A stretch of 64,000 nt of DNA from Salinibacterium sp. G-O1 (GCF_030063305.1 NZ_JASISV010000001.1:248001-312000), one strand, 5' to 3'. Counted from the first letter of the stretch, positions 52,582-62,200 are shown. Numbers and translations: made by a program. The notes: generated by a model not told the origin, from the sequence alone.

Positions 52582-53874
52582 ATGAATACTAACCACACCA
52601 AACACGCTCGCCGGATCGGCGCCGCGTTCACTTCGATGCTCATGGTGGGCGCCCTCGCGGCCTGTTCTACCGAGCCAGCACTGCCCGACGAACCGGTAGA
52701 CCTCACCGTCGCCCTCTGGTCGGCAAACGAGGCACACCTTGCCCTGTTCAACGAGATCGGCGCCGCGTACGTGGAGGCGAATCCCGACCTCGTTTCGTCC
52801 ATCACGTTCGAGACCATCCCCTTCGACGCCTATACAAGCACGCTGACTACCCGTATCGCGGCGGGTGACCCGCCCGACCTTGCCTGGATGTTCGAAAGCT
52901 CGGCACCAGAGTTCGTAGATGCTGGCGCACTTGTTGACCTCACAGAGACCCTCAGTGCGACCGAGGGTTACGACTTCGAAGACCTGAATCCGAGCGCGAT
53001 GAAGCTGTGGACCGAAAGCGACTCGACCTACGCATACCCGTTCTCGACGACGCCCCAGATTTTCATGGTCAATAACGACCTCTTCCACGCGGCAGGAATC
53101 CCGACCGCGCGCGAAATGTTGGAGGCAGGTGACTGGACGTGGGACGGCATTCGTGATTCCAGTGCCGCCATCCTCGCCGCCACGGGAAAGCCCGGCTTCC
53201 CTGTGCGGCTCGACCCGGCAGTGTGGCAGTACCTTGCCTTGATCTGGGAGGGATTCGGCGCATCCCCATGGAGCGAGGACGGCACGGAGTGCACGTTCGA
53301 CTCGCCTGAGATGGTGGAGGCTCTCGAGTTCATCCGCGACGGAGTCTATGTCGACGCTGCCTTCCCGAAGCCCGGCAGCAACTTCGACTTCTTCAGCGGA
53401 GGAGCTGCCATGGATGCCGGCGGTATCAGCCAGGCCAATAAGCTCGACGGCAGCTTCGACTGGGACGTGCTTCCGCTTCCCGAAGGGCCGGCAGGGCAAG
53501 TCAACATCATCGGTCAGGCAGGCATCGGCGTGCTGAAAGCAGGCGATAACCACGCGCAGGCGGCCGGATTCCTCGCCTACTACAGCAACCCCGAGAACGC
53601 CGCCAAACTGGCACAGTTCTTCCCGGCGCCGCGACTGTCACTCACTAACGTCGACGTGCTCGGTCCGGTGAACCCGGTACTCAGCGCTGACCAGCTGCAG
53701 GAAATCGTCGTAGATACGGTGACAGACGCCCAGACGTTCCCGTCGCACGCGAACTTCGCGGCAATCAGCAACGCAGTGCAGCCACTGTTCGACGGAATCT
53801 GGACGGCAGACTCCGACATCCCGAGTATCGCGGCTGACGTTTGTGGCGTGATGAAACCCCTTCTGGAGCGCTAA
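52582..53874 (+). CDS. Sugar ABC transporter substrate-binding lipoprotein
   Basis: A 430-residue family 1 solute-binding protein. The signal peptide ends in the lipobox ALAAC (Cys28), followed by an acidic linker and the binding fold (LTVALWSANEAHLALFNEIGAAYVEANP, SFDWDVLPLPEGPAG). It should be anchored outside the membrane and deliver an oligosaccharide to the two permeases that follow. The start has AAAGGAG at good spacing. The operon has no ATPase gene, as is common when a shared MsmK-type ATPase is used. Confidence 0.92.
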   Translation: MNTNHTKHARRIGAAFTSMLMVGALAACSTEPALPDEPVDLTVALWSANEAHLALFNEIGAAYVEANPDLVSSITFETIPFDAYTSTLTTRIAAGDPPDLAWMFESSAPEFVDAGALVDLTETLSATEGYDFEDLNPSAMKLWTESDSTYAYPFSTTPQIFMVNNDLFHAAGIPTAREMLEAGDWTWDGIRDSSAAILAATGKPGFPVRLDPAVWQYLALIWEGFGASPWSEDGTECTFDSPEMVEALEFIRDGVYVDAAFPKPGSNFDFFSGGAAMDAGGISQANKLDGSFDWDVLPLPEGPAGQVNIIGQAGIGVLKAGDNHAQAAGFLAYYSNPENAAKLAQFFPAPRLSLTNVDVLGPVNPVLSADQLQEIVVDTVTDAQTFPSHANFAAISNAVQPLFDGIWTADSDIPSIAADVCGVMKPLLER

Positions 53875-53877
53875 ACC

Positions 53878-54825
53878 TTGTCAACTGTACGTCCACTACT
53901 GTTGGGGAGCGCCCGGCGCGGCGCTCCCCAACGGGGACCGAAGCTTTCACGTCAACGCAAGAACGACATCTCGACGGCGTACGCGATGATCGCACCATCT
54001 ATTCTCGGTGCCGCCGTGTTCGTGGTGTACCCGCTTGTCGCGCTGTTCTGGTACTCGGTGCAGGATTGGCGACCGCTCGCAGGTGGTCCCGAGTTTTCCG
54101 GGCTGGACAACTACATTCGGCTGCTCTCTGACACCACTCTGCGGGACTCGCTTATTGCCAGCGGAATCTTCTCCGTCGGGCTGGTCGCCCTGAACATGTC
54201 GATCGCTCTTGTGCTCGCCGTGCTGCTCAATCAGAAGCTCGCTGGCACAACCGTCTTTCGCACGATCTTTTTCTCGCCAGTGGTGGTTTCGCTTGTCGCG
54301 TGGACCCTGGTGTGGACCTTCCTGCTGCAAAACAATGGCGGCATCAACGCCCTCTTTTCGCTGGTGGGCCTTGAGGGCCCCAACTGGCTCAAAGACACAG
54401 GGTGGGCGATGCTCTCGGTGATTGTGGTTCAGGTGTTCAAGGGCGTCGGGCTCAACATGATCCTGCTCCTGGCTGCGTTGCAGGACGTACCGGAAGAGCT
54501 CGTTGAGGCCTCTCGGATTGACGGCGCGAGTCGTTTCAGAGTGTTCCGTTCGATCACGATGCCGCTCATCAGCCCGACCTTGCTCCTCGTGTCGATTGTG
54601 ACAGTGATCGGATCGCTGCAAGTCTTCGCGCAGATACGCATCATGACCGGTGGTGGTCCGTCGAATTCGACCAACGTGCTGGCCAACTATCTGTATCAAG
54701 TCGCCTTTGAGGTGAAGGAGTTCGGCTACGGCAGCACAGTCGGAGTCGTCATGTTCGTCGTCGTCCTCGGCCTGACTCTCGTGCAATGGCTCGCCAGAAC
54801 GAAGTGGGTTCACAATGAAAACTAG
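53878..54825 (+). CDS. Sugar ABC transporter permease (MalF type)
   Basis: A 315-residue permease with about six membrane helices and the EAA-type loop EASRIDGASRFRVFRSITMPLISP. The N-terminus is basic and polar (residues 1-~38). The TTG at 53878 lies three bases after the binding-protein stop codon, with GGAG about 12 bases upstream; other starts would be inside the family domain. It overlaps the second permease by 11 bases. Confidence 0.9.
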   Translation: MSTVRPLLLGSARRGAPQRGPKLSRQRKNDISTAYAMIAPSILGAAVFVVYPLVALFWYSVQDWRPLAGGPEFSGLDNYIRLLSDTTLRDSLIASGIFSVGLVALNMSIALVLAVLLNQKLAGTTVFRTIFFSPVVVSLVAWTLVWTFLLQNNGGINALFSLVGLEGPNWLKDTGWAMLSVIVVQVFKGVGLNMILLLAALQDVPEELVEASRIDGASRFRVFRSITMPLISPTLLLVSIVTVIGSLQVFAQIRIMTGGGPSNSTNVLANYLYQVAFEVKEFGYGSTVGVVMFVVVLGLTLVQWLARTKWVHNEN

Positions 54826-55675
54826 CCGCACGCTCACCGCCTCGAAGAAGTGGCGCGGATCCGTTATCGCCCTCTACTCGGCGCTCATCCTTCTGACGAT
54901 TCCCTTCCTGTTTCCGGCATGGTGGATGGTGTCGTCCAGCTTCAAGCCGCTCAGCCAGATCATGGAGTATCCGCCCACGCTGCTGCCGCGTGATCCGACC
55001 CTGGATGCGTACGTTGCGGTGTTCGAGCAGCCGTTCCTGTTGCAGTACTGGAACAGCCTTTACATCGCAGTGCTGGTGACTCTTGGCACACTCGCGGTAT
55101 CCGCGATGGCCGGCTATGCGTTCGCTCGAATCCGGTTCCCAGGCGTCAACGCGCTCTTCCTGGTGGTGTTGCTTGGGCTCATGCTGCCAGCCGAAGTGAC
55201 GATCATCCCGCTCTTCCAACTCTTCACAGCACTCGACCTCAACAACACGCATTGGCCGCTCATCATCATGCCGATCTTCGGAGCCTCCAGCGTGATGGGT
55301 ACATTCGTGATGCGGCAGTTCTTCCTCGGGATTCCACAAGAGCTCGAAGACGCGGGATCCATGGATGGCCTGAACCGCTTCGGAATATTCCGCCGAATTG
55401 CGCTCCCGCTCGCGCGCCCGTCACTTGCGGCCGTCGCTATCCTCAGCTTCCTTGCGTCGTGGAACGCCTTTCTCGAGCCACTCGTCTTTCTCTCGAGTCG
55501 CGACAAGTTCACGCTGCCGCTTGCCCTCACCCAATACACGGACTCGGTCGGACTCCCGATCTGGAACGTGCAACAGGCGGCAGCCACCCTCACCGTGCGG
55601 CCAGTACTGCTGGTCTTTGTCTTCATGCAACGTTATTTCGTACAGGGCCTTGCCCAGACTGGAGTTAAGGGATGA
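54815..55675 (+). CDS. Sugar ABC transporter permease (MalG type)
   Basis: A 286-residue permease with six membrane segments and the EAA loop EDAGSMDGLNRFGIFRRIALPLARP. Segments such as IPFLFPAWWMVSSSFKP at the N-terminus are typical of the MalG side. It forms the importer channel with the MalF-type permease. Its stop overlaps the start of the second FAD oxidoreductase gene (ATGA), so enzyme and transporter are translated together. Confidence 0.92.
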   Translation: MKTSRTLTASKKWRGSVIALYSALILLTIPFLFPAWWMVSSSFKPLSQIMEYPPTLLPRDPTLDAYVAVFEQPFLLQYWNSLYIAVLVTLGTLAVSAMAGYAFARIRFPGVNALFLVVLLGLMLPAEVTIIPLFQLFTALDLNNTHWPLIIMPIFGASSVMGTFVMRQFFLGIPQELEDAGSMDGLNRFGIFRRIALPLARPSLAAVAILSFLASWNAFLEPLVFLSSRDKFTLPLALTQYTDSVGLPIWNVQQAAATLTVRPVLLVFVFMQRYFVQGLAQTGVKG

Positions 55676-57267
55676 CCGAGCTCAATGCCGATGTCATCGT
55701 GCTGGGTGCTGGCGTGGGTGGCGTTGCGGCCGCTCTGGCGGCGCTCGACGGCGGAAGCAGCGTCATCCTCACCGAGGAGACCGACTGGATAGGCGGGCAA
55801 CTTACCTCCCAGGCTGTGCCGCCCGATGAGCACCCGTGGATCGAGCAGTTCGGCGCCACGCGCGAGTACAGCCGATTTCGAGCCGGGGTGCGCGACTACT
55901 ACCGCCGCAACTACCCGCTGACCGCCGTCGCCGCCTCCCAGGCCGCGCTCAACCCCGGCGCGGGTCGTGTGTCCGGGCTCACCCATGAGCCGCGAGTCGC
56001 GCTCGCGGTTCTCGAGGCGATGCTGGCACCCTGGGTCGCGAGCGGAAAGCTCACGATCCTGATGAGGAACCGACTGGTGCGCGCCCATGTTGACGGCGAC
56101 CGTGTTACCGAGGTTGAGGTGCTCGACCTTATCGATGGGGGCACGACGCGCCTCCGCTCTGGAATGTTCGTCGACGCGACGGAGATCGGCGAACTGCTGC
56201 CCCTGGCTGGCATTGAGTATGTGACTGGTGCCGAGTCCCAAACTGACACCGGGGAGCTTCATGCCCCCCAGATCGCCGCGCCGCAGAATATGCAGTCGGT
56301 GAGCGTCTGCTTCGCGATGTCGCACCATCCCGGCGAAGACAACACGATTGAGCGCCCGCGGGACTATGAGTACTGGCGCGACTATCGGCCGGGCGCCTGG
56401 GGCGGATTGCCTCAACTCGGGTTCACCGCACCGCATCGCATTACCCACGAGCTCGTAACAATGAAGTTCGATCCGAACCCCGAGTTCGACCCTGCCGTCG
56501 GGCCAACGAGCGTTGACGACGATCTCCCGGCGCGCACGAATGCCTGGCTATTCCGGCGCGTGCTCGCCCGTGGACACCTCACCACGCCGGGAGTGAGTGA
56601 TATCACCCTCGTCAACTGGCCATCAATCGACTATCTGGGCGGCAACCTCTTCGAGAATTCTGCCGAGGAGGCCGCGGCTCACCTCGAGGCGGCGCGACAG
56701 CAAAGCCTCTCACTCATGTATTGGTTGCAGACCGAGGCAGGCTATCCGGGTCTGAAGCTTCGAGGTGACGTGGTGGGCACCCGCGACGGCCTCGCCAAGG
56801 CGGCCTATCACCGCGAATCGCGCCGCATCCTTGGCCTTGAAAGAGTCGTGGAGCAGGATGTCTCGGCGCTCGATCGCGACGGCCTGGGGGTGCGGGGCTG
56901 GCGTTCGTCGGTCGGCATCGGCAGTTACCGCATCGATCTGCATCCCTCAACGGGCGGCGACAACTACATCGATATTGCCGCGTATCCCTTCGAGATCCCG
57001 CTCGGAGCGCTCATTCCGCAACGGGTGCGCAACGTGATTGCGGGGGCGAAGAACATCGCCACAACCCACATCACCAATGGCTGTTACCGACTGCATCCTG
57101 TCGAGTGGAACATCGGAGAGGCGGCAGGTCGACTTGCGGCCTTCTGCCTTCGGGCAGGTACTGAACCGCACGCGGTTCTCTCGACAGATGAGACTCTTTC
57201 CGACTATCAGCGCACCCTGGAAACGACTGGTGTGCAGCTCCATTGGCCGAGGTTGCATAGCTACTAG
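55672..57267 (+). CDS. FAD-dependent oxidoreductase, glycan-locus paralog 2
   Basis: A 531-residue paralog of the enzyme at 50875. The FAD motif is IVLGAGVGGVAAALAALDGG, followed by the same GGQLTSQAVPPDEHPW. Conserved blocks include YWLQTE, PFEIPLGALIP, AGAKNIATTHITNGCYRLHP and HPVEW, but the middle portions differ, so the two may handle different linkages or steps. It lacks a signal peptide. A tandem duplication followed by divergence is the simplest origin, although the two copies are separated by three transporter genes. Confidence 0.8.
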   Translation: MTELNADVIVLGAGVGGVAAALAALDGGSSVILTEETDWIGGQLTSQAVPPDEHPWIEQFGATREYSRFRAGVRDYYRRNYPLTAVAASQAALNPGAGRVSGLTHEPRVALAVLEAMLAPWVASGKLTILMRNRLVRAHVDGDRVTEVEVLDLIDGGTTRLRSGMFVDATEIGELLPLAGIEYVTGAESQTDTGELHAPQIAAPQNMQSVSVCFAMSHHPGEDNTIERPRDYEYWRDYRPGAWGGLPQLGFTAPHRITHELVTMKFDPNPEFDPAVGPTSVDDDLPARTNAWLFRRVLARGHLTTPGVSDITLVNWPSIDYLGGNLFENSAEEAAAHLEAARQQSLSLMYWLQTEAGYPGLKLRGDVVGTRDGLAKAAYHRESRRILGLERVVEQDVSALDRDGLGVRGWRSSVGIGSYRIDLHPSTGGDNYIDIAAYPFEIPLGALIPQRVRNVIAGAKNIATTHITNGCYRLHPVEWNIGEAAGRLAAFCLRAGTEPHAVLSTDETLSDYQRTLETTGVQLHWPRLHSY

Positions 57268-57313
57268 GACGTCTCGCGTCTCGCGTCTGACATGAATCAA
57301 GGGAGATTTGTTG

Positions 57314-60300
57314 ATGAGTAATACATCTGGCCGTCGTGGTCTCGTGCGCTCGCGCGCGACCGCATTTGCTGTATTCGCCGTTCTGGTGATCGGAGCCGTG
57401 GTGTCACCTCACACGTCTGTCGCGTACGGTGTTGACCCGGTGAGCGGGGTTCTCCTGCGAATTGCGACCGTAACAGAGACAGCGGGGCAACCCCGAGTAG
57501 GGGCCTCGATTCGGCTTCCTCTCGTGGTTGATGCTGCCGAGCAGATCACTGCCGACGCTCTGTTCGTCGTTCGGGAGGGCGAATCGGATCCACTGCCCAC
57601 CCAGGTGGGAGGGCAGCGAGTCGAGGCTGGGCGAATGGTTGCCGCTGATGTCTACGTTGTGGATGACGTGGACGCGTTCGAGAAGGTGACGTATGAGCTG
57701 CGCCTTGCAGCGACATCCGTACCCACAGTCATCGCACCAATCGACGTAGTGGATGTACCGAGCGGGGTCACGATTGAGACAGCCGACCTTGAGGTCACCA
57801 TTCCTCGGACGGGTTCACAGGCTGGGACGATATCGACCTTGTCGGCGCCCGCTCTCGGCGTGAGCGGGACCGACCTGCTTGCCAGGGCGACCCTGCGTGA
57901 AGAGCGGATGATGAACGGCGACATCAATGCGGATGCCGAGGTTGAAGACAATGGCAGCGCGGCCGGTTGGCAGGGGGCGGCAGCCTCAGGTCCTGAGGTG
58001 CTGAGCTGGTCGAGTGACCGGTTTGCGAGCGGGGCGCATTCGCTAGCGATCGATACGACGCCGGCGGAAGCCGTCCAACTCGACCTCAACCCCAACGCTC
58101 TCATTATCGATTTCACCTCTCGGGGCTACGTGGAGACTGGGACGTGGCGCAACAGTGCGCTCGCTGGGTACCAGCAGCCCAGCCACCGGTACAGCACAAC
58201 GGCAGGGTCGACGGCGACGTTCTCCTTTACTGTCGCAACTGGCGATTACGACGTGTACGTCTGGATCCCTGGGAGCGTCTCGTCCGCACAGAACAATCCC
58301 GCTGCCGCGCCGTACACAGTGCAGGCTGTGGGCGGCCCGCAAGCGGTGACTCACAACCAACGCGAGGGCATTGGCACGTTCGCGCCGCTGGGCAGCTGGG
58401 CGCTCGACGGCGCAACAACCCTCGCCCTTGCGGCAGGCGGCACGAGCACCACCCGTGCAGACGCAATTCTCGTGCTCCCGGCCGGGCAACCCCTCATGCC
58501 ACGATCGTTCGCCGCCGACACAGGCTCTGCCGGCTATGTGGAGACGGGCACGTGGGCCACGAGCAACTACCCCGGAAATACTGCCAGCGCACATCGGTAC
58601 AGCATCACCCCAGGATCGAGAGCCACCTGGTCGTTTACCGGAATGGAACCAAGGGACTATGACGTCTACGTCTGGGTTCCTGCCGCTGGCACCAGCAACG
58701 GCTCCAATTCGTCCACCGCGAGCTACGAGATTGCGCACTCGGCCGGCACCTCGACAGTCGTGCTCAACCAAAAGTTGTCCACGAACTCATTCCAGCTCCT
58801 CGGCACTTTTACTATGGGTGCAGCAGGCAGTGTGGCTTTGACTCTGGATGACACAGCGCGTCACCGGGCCGATGCTGTCGTGCTCGTGCCGCACGGCGTG
58901 CCAGTGCCAGACCCCTTGCCACTGTCAGCCTCGCCAGGTGGTTCCTGGACTTCGGAGGCGGAAGCTGTCGCGCCGGGTGAGCGCCTTGCCGTTCACGCCT
59001 GGGGCGCTCGAGAAAATGCGGACCCTGGAGCCATTGTTTCCACTTCCGCACGGTTTCTCGACGGGAGCGGCACCGAGATTGGCCTGGTGCAGATTGGCGC
59101 TTTCGTCGATGCTTCATGGACTCGAGTGACCGGGGCCCTGACCGTCCCCGCAGCCGCGGCGTCGGTTCAGATCGTTCACGGTGTGGAGGGTCGGGCGAAG
59201 GCGTGGTTCGACAACGTCACCCTGTACAAGGCGGCTGCATCGGCAGCGGCTCTCTCTGCCGCGTCGTCTCGGCAGAACGTCAGCGTCGCGGTCGAGACGG
59301 GGGTTGCCGTCGTCATTGTCACCGTGGTGAACCAGCTCGTCGTCAGCGGTACTCCCAGGCAGGCTTATCAACTCGTTCAGTACCGAATTCCTCGAAACGG
59401 CAGCAGCATTTCTCAGACCGTGGAATATCGCGGAACGTCCGATGTGTCCGATGCCCCGGAATCAGTTGCTGCGACCTCCCTCGTCGTTCTGGATGGACAG
59501 TGGACGCTGCCTGGCGGCGGTGCGCTGAGCACCACTGATTTCTCCATAGCTCTGGGCGACTCCGATTCGGGTCTGGATACCGCAACGGCGGTCGTTTCCA
59601 CCGTAGGATCCTCGGCCGTAATCGTCGTAGGGTCGAACGTCGATACCGTCACGTCGGTCGGGGTCAACGGCGCGCGCGCGACATTTAGTGGCCCGACGCG
59701 CAAATCGACAGGTGTAGCGACGTTTGCCGAGCGCTACCTGCGGCAGGACCGCACTTGGTCAACGCTCGCCATTCTCGGCAATGATGATCCAGAAAGCTTG
59801 AGAGAGCGCTACCTCGTTGAGGCCAACCCGTTGGTTGCAAGCGTGGACGACCCCGGCGTTACCTTCGAGGATGACCTCGTTCCGCTGATCCGCGAACTCA
59901 ACGACACTATCCTCACGACCACCAATTCCAGCCTCGCTGAACGGGCCTGGACTGCTCGCGCGCTCGCGGCATACGTGAATGCGGATATCACTGCAGACCC
60001 CGCATACACAGCCATCGGTGATGCCATCATCGATGCCAATATTCGGCCTGAATACCTCACAGTGGCCTATCACGCTTCTCGATTCCAAAACGATGCGGCA
60101 CTGATCGACGAAGACTTGCAGCAGTTGCCTTTTCTCTACTACTTCAGTGGCGACGAGCGGTTGCCGCAGTATGCAGAAGCGATTGGTCTAGCCGCACTTC
60201 AGGAACTCGCTTTCGATGACAACAACGGCGACCGTGCTCTGGCGGGCTCGAAAACGGAGTTCGCTGCCCTCGAAGACCGTTCCTCGGTCAAGAACATGGC

Positions 60301-60976
60301 AGCAACCGCCGGCATGGTTTTCGTGTGGGGAATGAATCAGCGCGGGAACGTCGCTGGGCTTGAAGAGCTGCGAGAGATCTTCGAGGCTCCGCAGTTCGCG
60401 CAATGGGTTGGCGCGGGCGAGACTGCGTACATCGCGGTATCCAACGGCGACCAGGTAGCTGTGCGAGGTGACGCTGAACCGTACTACAGCAGCGTCGTCG
60501 CAGGCGTTATCCCCTTCATCGAGGAGGCTTCGGGCGGGGCAATAGACATGAGCGACAGTGGGGCGCACTCGATCTGGGCGTCCATATCCATCGACACGAA
60601 TGGCTTGGGGGAGGACGCGAGTGGGTGGCCCCAGTCCGACTATGTTCAAACCCACAGTCACCGCCTGGCCTGGAACCCCAGCGCACTGTGGCGGATGATT
60701 CCCGACCTAGCCGAGACCGATGGAGTGACCTTCGTCACTACGACAGCCAGAATCCTCGGTCGGTACGTTCAACTCACCCGCGAACCGGTCTCAGCAGATA
60801 CAGCAGAGTTGCAACTGCCGAACCTGTCTGACCCCGATTTTGGGCGACAGTTCAATCGGAATTGGTACAGCTCAGACGGGCTCACTCGAGAGACCAACCC
60901 CGGCGTGACGCAGAGCGTGGCGAAAGTGGTGAATATGATCTACTTCCACCATTTCTATCCCGGCGAACTCGGTTAG
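57314..60976 (+). CDS. Large secreted protein with two golvesin-like repeats and a split CBM4/9-like domain
   Basis: A 1220-residue protein with a signal peptide (basic start, hydrophobic AFAVFAVLVIGAVV). Residues ~40-190 are a beta domain like RIFT-barrel domains of polysaccharide lyases (weak). Residues ~198-245 look like the first half of a CBM4/9-type sandwich (NGDINAD...FASGAHSLAID), and ~540-645 like its second half (GSWTSEAEAVAPGE...AWFDNVTLYK). Between them lie two golvesin/Xly-like repeats, ~263-390 and ~400-526, each with YVETGTW, YDVYVW and a closing RADAxxxxP. A beta region and an all-helical C-terminal domain (~840-1130) of unknown function follow. ATG 57314 follows GGGAG; there is no C-terminal anchor. 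It probably binds or cuts the external glycan; catalysis is not shown. Confidence 0.75.
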   Translation: MSNTSGRRGLVRSRATAFAVFAVLVIGAVVSPHTSVAYGVDPVSGVLLRIATVTETAGQPRVGASIRLPLVVDAAEQITADALFVVREGESDPLPTQVGGQRVEAGRMVAADVYVVDDVDAFEKVTYELRLAATSVPTVIAPIDVVDVPSGVTIETADLEVTIPRTGSQAGTISTLSAPALGVSGTDLLARATLREERMMNGDINADAEVEDNGSAAGWQGAAASGPEVLSWSSDRFASGAHSLAIDTTPAEAVQLDLNPNALIIDFTSRGYVETGTWRNSALAGYQQPSHRYSTTAGSTATFSFTVATGDYDVYVWIPGSVSSAQNNPAAAPYTVQAVGGPQAVTHNQREGIGTFAPLGSWALDGATTLALAAGGTSTTRADAILVLPAGQPLMPRSFAADTGSAGYVETGTWATSNYPGNTASAHRYSITPGSRATWSFTGMEPRDYDVYVWVPAAGTSNGSNSSTASYEIAHSAGTSTVVLNQKLSTNSFQLLGTFTMGAAGSVALTLDDTARHRADAVVLVPHGVPVPDPLPLSASPGGSWTSEAEAVAPGERLAVHAWGARENADPGAIVSTSARFLDGSGTEIGLVQIGAFVDASWTRVTGALTVPAAAASVQIVHGVEGRAKAWFDNVTLYKAAASAAALSAASSRQNVSVAVETGVAVVIVTVVNQLVVSGTPRQAYQLVQYRIPRNGSSISQTVEYRGTSDVSDAPESVAATSLVVLDGQWTLPGGGALSTTDFSIALGDSDSGLDTATAVVSTVGSSAVIVVGSNVDTVTSVGVNGARATFSGPTRKSTGVATFAERYLRQDRTWSTLAILGNDDPESLRERYLVEANPLVASVDDPGVTFEDDLVPLIRELNDTILTTTNSSLAERAWTARALAAYVNADITADPAYTAIGDAIIDANIRPEYLTVAYHASRFQNDAALIDEDLQQLPFLYYFSGDERLPQYAEAIGLAALQELAFDDNNGDRALAGSKTEFAALEDRSSVKNMAATAGMVFVWGMNQRGNVAGLEELREIFEAPQFAQWVGAGETAYIAVSNGDQVAVRGDAEPYYSSVVAGVIPFIEEASGGAIDMSDSGAHSIWASISIDTNGLGEDASGWPQSDYVQTHSHRLAWNPSALWRMIPDLAETDGVTFVTTTARILGRYVQLTREPVSADTAELQLPNLSDPDFGRQFNRNWYSSDGLTRETNPGVTQSVAKVVNMIYFHHFYPGELG

Positions 60977-61043
60977 ACGCATAAAAGCAGGTCCTGGCCT
61001 GGTTCGTTCAATGGTGACTCGTGCCGACCCCTTTGGTCGAGAG

Positions 61044-62096
61044 CTAACTCGCGCCTTGTAGCTGCCAGAGAAGTAGAGCTGTCGCGACACGCTGGCGGTC
61101 GAGGCCCGATCTCACCGACAGGCCGAAACGGCGTTCAATTGTCGCCAGTCGTGACTGAATGCTGCTGTGATGGAAATTCGCGTCGCGCGCCGCCGAGCGA
61201 AGTGAATCTGAGTGCAGCACGGTGTCGAGTATCCGGATGGATTCATCCCCACCCGGAGATGCGGCGAGGGACTCGATCTTGCGGACGTCTGGATCGTCGC
61301 GGACTAGGGCCGGCTCTAGTTTCGCAAGCGCGCCAAGTACTCCAACCTGGGTGGCCTCGAGTTGGCGGGGCCAGGAGCGGCCTAGTCCGGCAAAGCGGAG
61401 CGCGCTGCGCGCTTGGTTCCAGGCGACGGGCGCAGCGAGTACCTCGACGACGCCGCTACTTGCCGCCCGCAAGTCAATCGATACTCCGCTCCAGCTGATG
61501 GGCATTCGACCGGTCGTGACGACGATGATGATCTCTCGCGACAATTGAGCAGTAAATGCGGGACGCTGCCACGCGTCGCGAAGGCTCACTCCGAGTCTTT
61601 CGACTTGGGTTGAGTCGGAGAACTCGCCCTGGATTGCGATCAACTGCACGTGACTCGACGGGTCAATTCCCATCAGCCGGGCCGCGCGAGACCGCTCTGC
61701 CTCGTTGGCCTTTTCGTTGACGAGCAGTTGAGCCAGAGCGGGGTCCGCCAGTCCAGCGGCCAAATCCGCTTCGCCGCTGGGGGCCGATCGATTAACCACC
61801 GCGCTGACCGTGATCGCCATTCGCTCAAGAATGAAGTCGTCCAGGTCGCCACGAGTACCGCTACGGTCCAACCAGACCGAGCCGCCTGCACTGTCTTCAT
61901 GACCATCAATTTCTAGCCGCACAAAAGACTCTGACGGTGTTGCCCCTCGGACTTCGAACCCGTCCGGACCAAATACAACTCGAAGTCCAAGATGAGGCAG
62001 AGCGAGCCCGGCGGGGCAGTCTGCAATAATTGCGCTCGCTCTGACTACCGATTCGAGGCCCGGTTGGTGAATCAAGAGTTGGTCGAAATAGGACAC
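61044..62096 (-). CDS. PucR-type transcriptional regulator
   Basis: A 350-residue protein with a C-terminal PucR helix-turn-helix domain (LDTVLHSDSLRSAARDANFHHSSIQSRLATIERRFG) and an N-terminal sensor region with no clear family. PucR regulators control diverse catabolic genes. It lies directly downstream of the secreted glycan-locus protein, convergent with it, and divergent to hipB. Whether it regulates the glycan locus is unknown. A short alternative start cannot be excluded. Confidence 0.8.
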   Translation of the reverse strand: MSYFDQLLIHQPGLESVVRASAIIADCPAGLALPHLGLRVVFGPDGFEVRGATPSESFVRLEIDGHEDSAGGSVWLDRSGTRGDLDDFILERMAITVSAVVNRSAPSGEADLAAGLADPALAQLLVNEKANEAERSRAARLMGIDPSSHVQLIAIQGEFSDSTQVERLGVSLRDAWQRPAFTAQLSREIIIVVTTGRMPISWSGVSIDLRAASSGVVEVLAAPVAWNQARSALRFAGLGRSWPRQLEATQVGVLGALAKLEPALVRDDPDVRKIESLAASPGGDESIRILDTVLHSDSLRSAARDANFHHSSIQSRLATIERRFGLSVRSGLDRQRVATALLLWQLQGAS

Positions 62097-62181
62097 GACC
62101 CTCAGCGCTCGCTCGCCTGCAGCGTTGGCCCAGATATCTGCAGATTTGTCTGATGTATGTGTTATTTTTCGTTTGTACGGT

Positions 62182-62192
62182 ATGTATTACAT
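62182..62192. promoter_or_regulatory. Candidate HipB operator, site 1
   Basis: ATGTA and TACAT flank one T, forming an exact 11-base palindrome 58 bases before the hipB start, in an AT-rich region. Confidence 0.5.
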
Positions 62193-62200
62193 CGCGTCAG

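Noticed and set aside
50875-57267. Naming the two FAD enzymes xanthan lyase
   Set aside because: Related sequences often carry this label, but the visible FAD motifs indicate an oxidoreductase and there is no lyase domain or signal peptide.
57271-57288. Short tandem repeat GTCTCGC
   Set aside because: Only about two and a half copies in an intergenic gap; it is not conspicuous enough to call a functional repeat.
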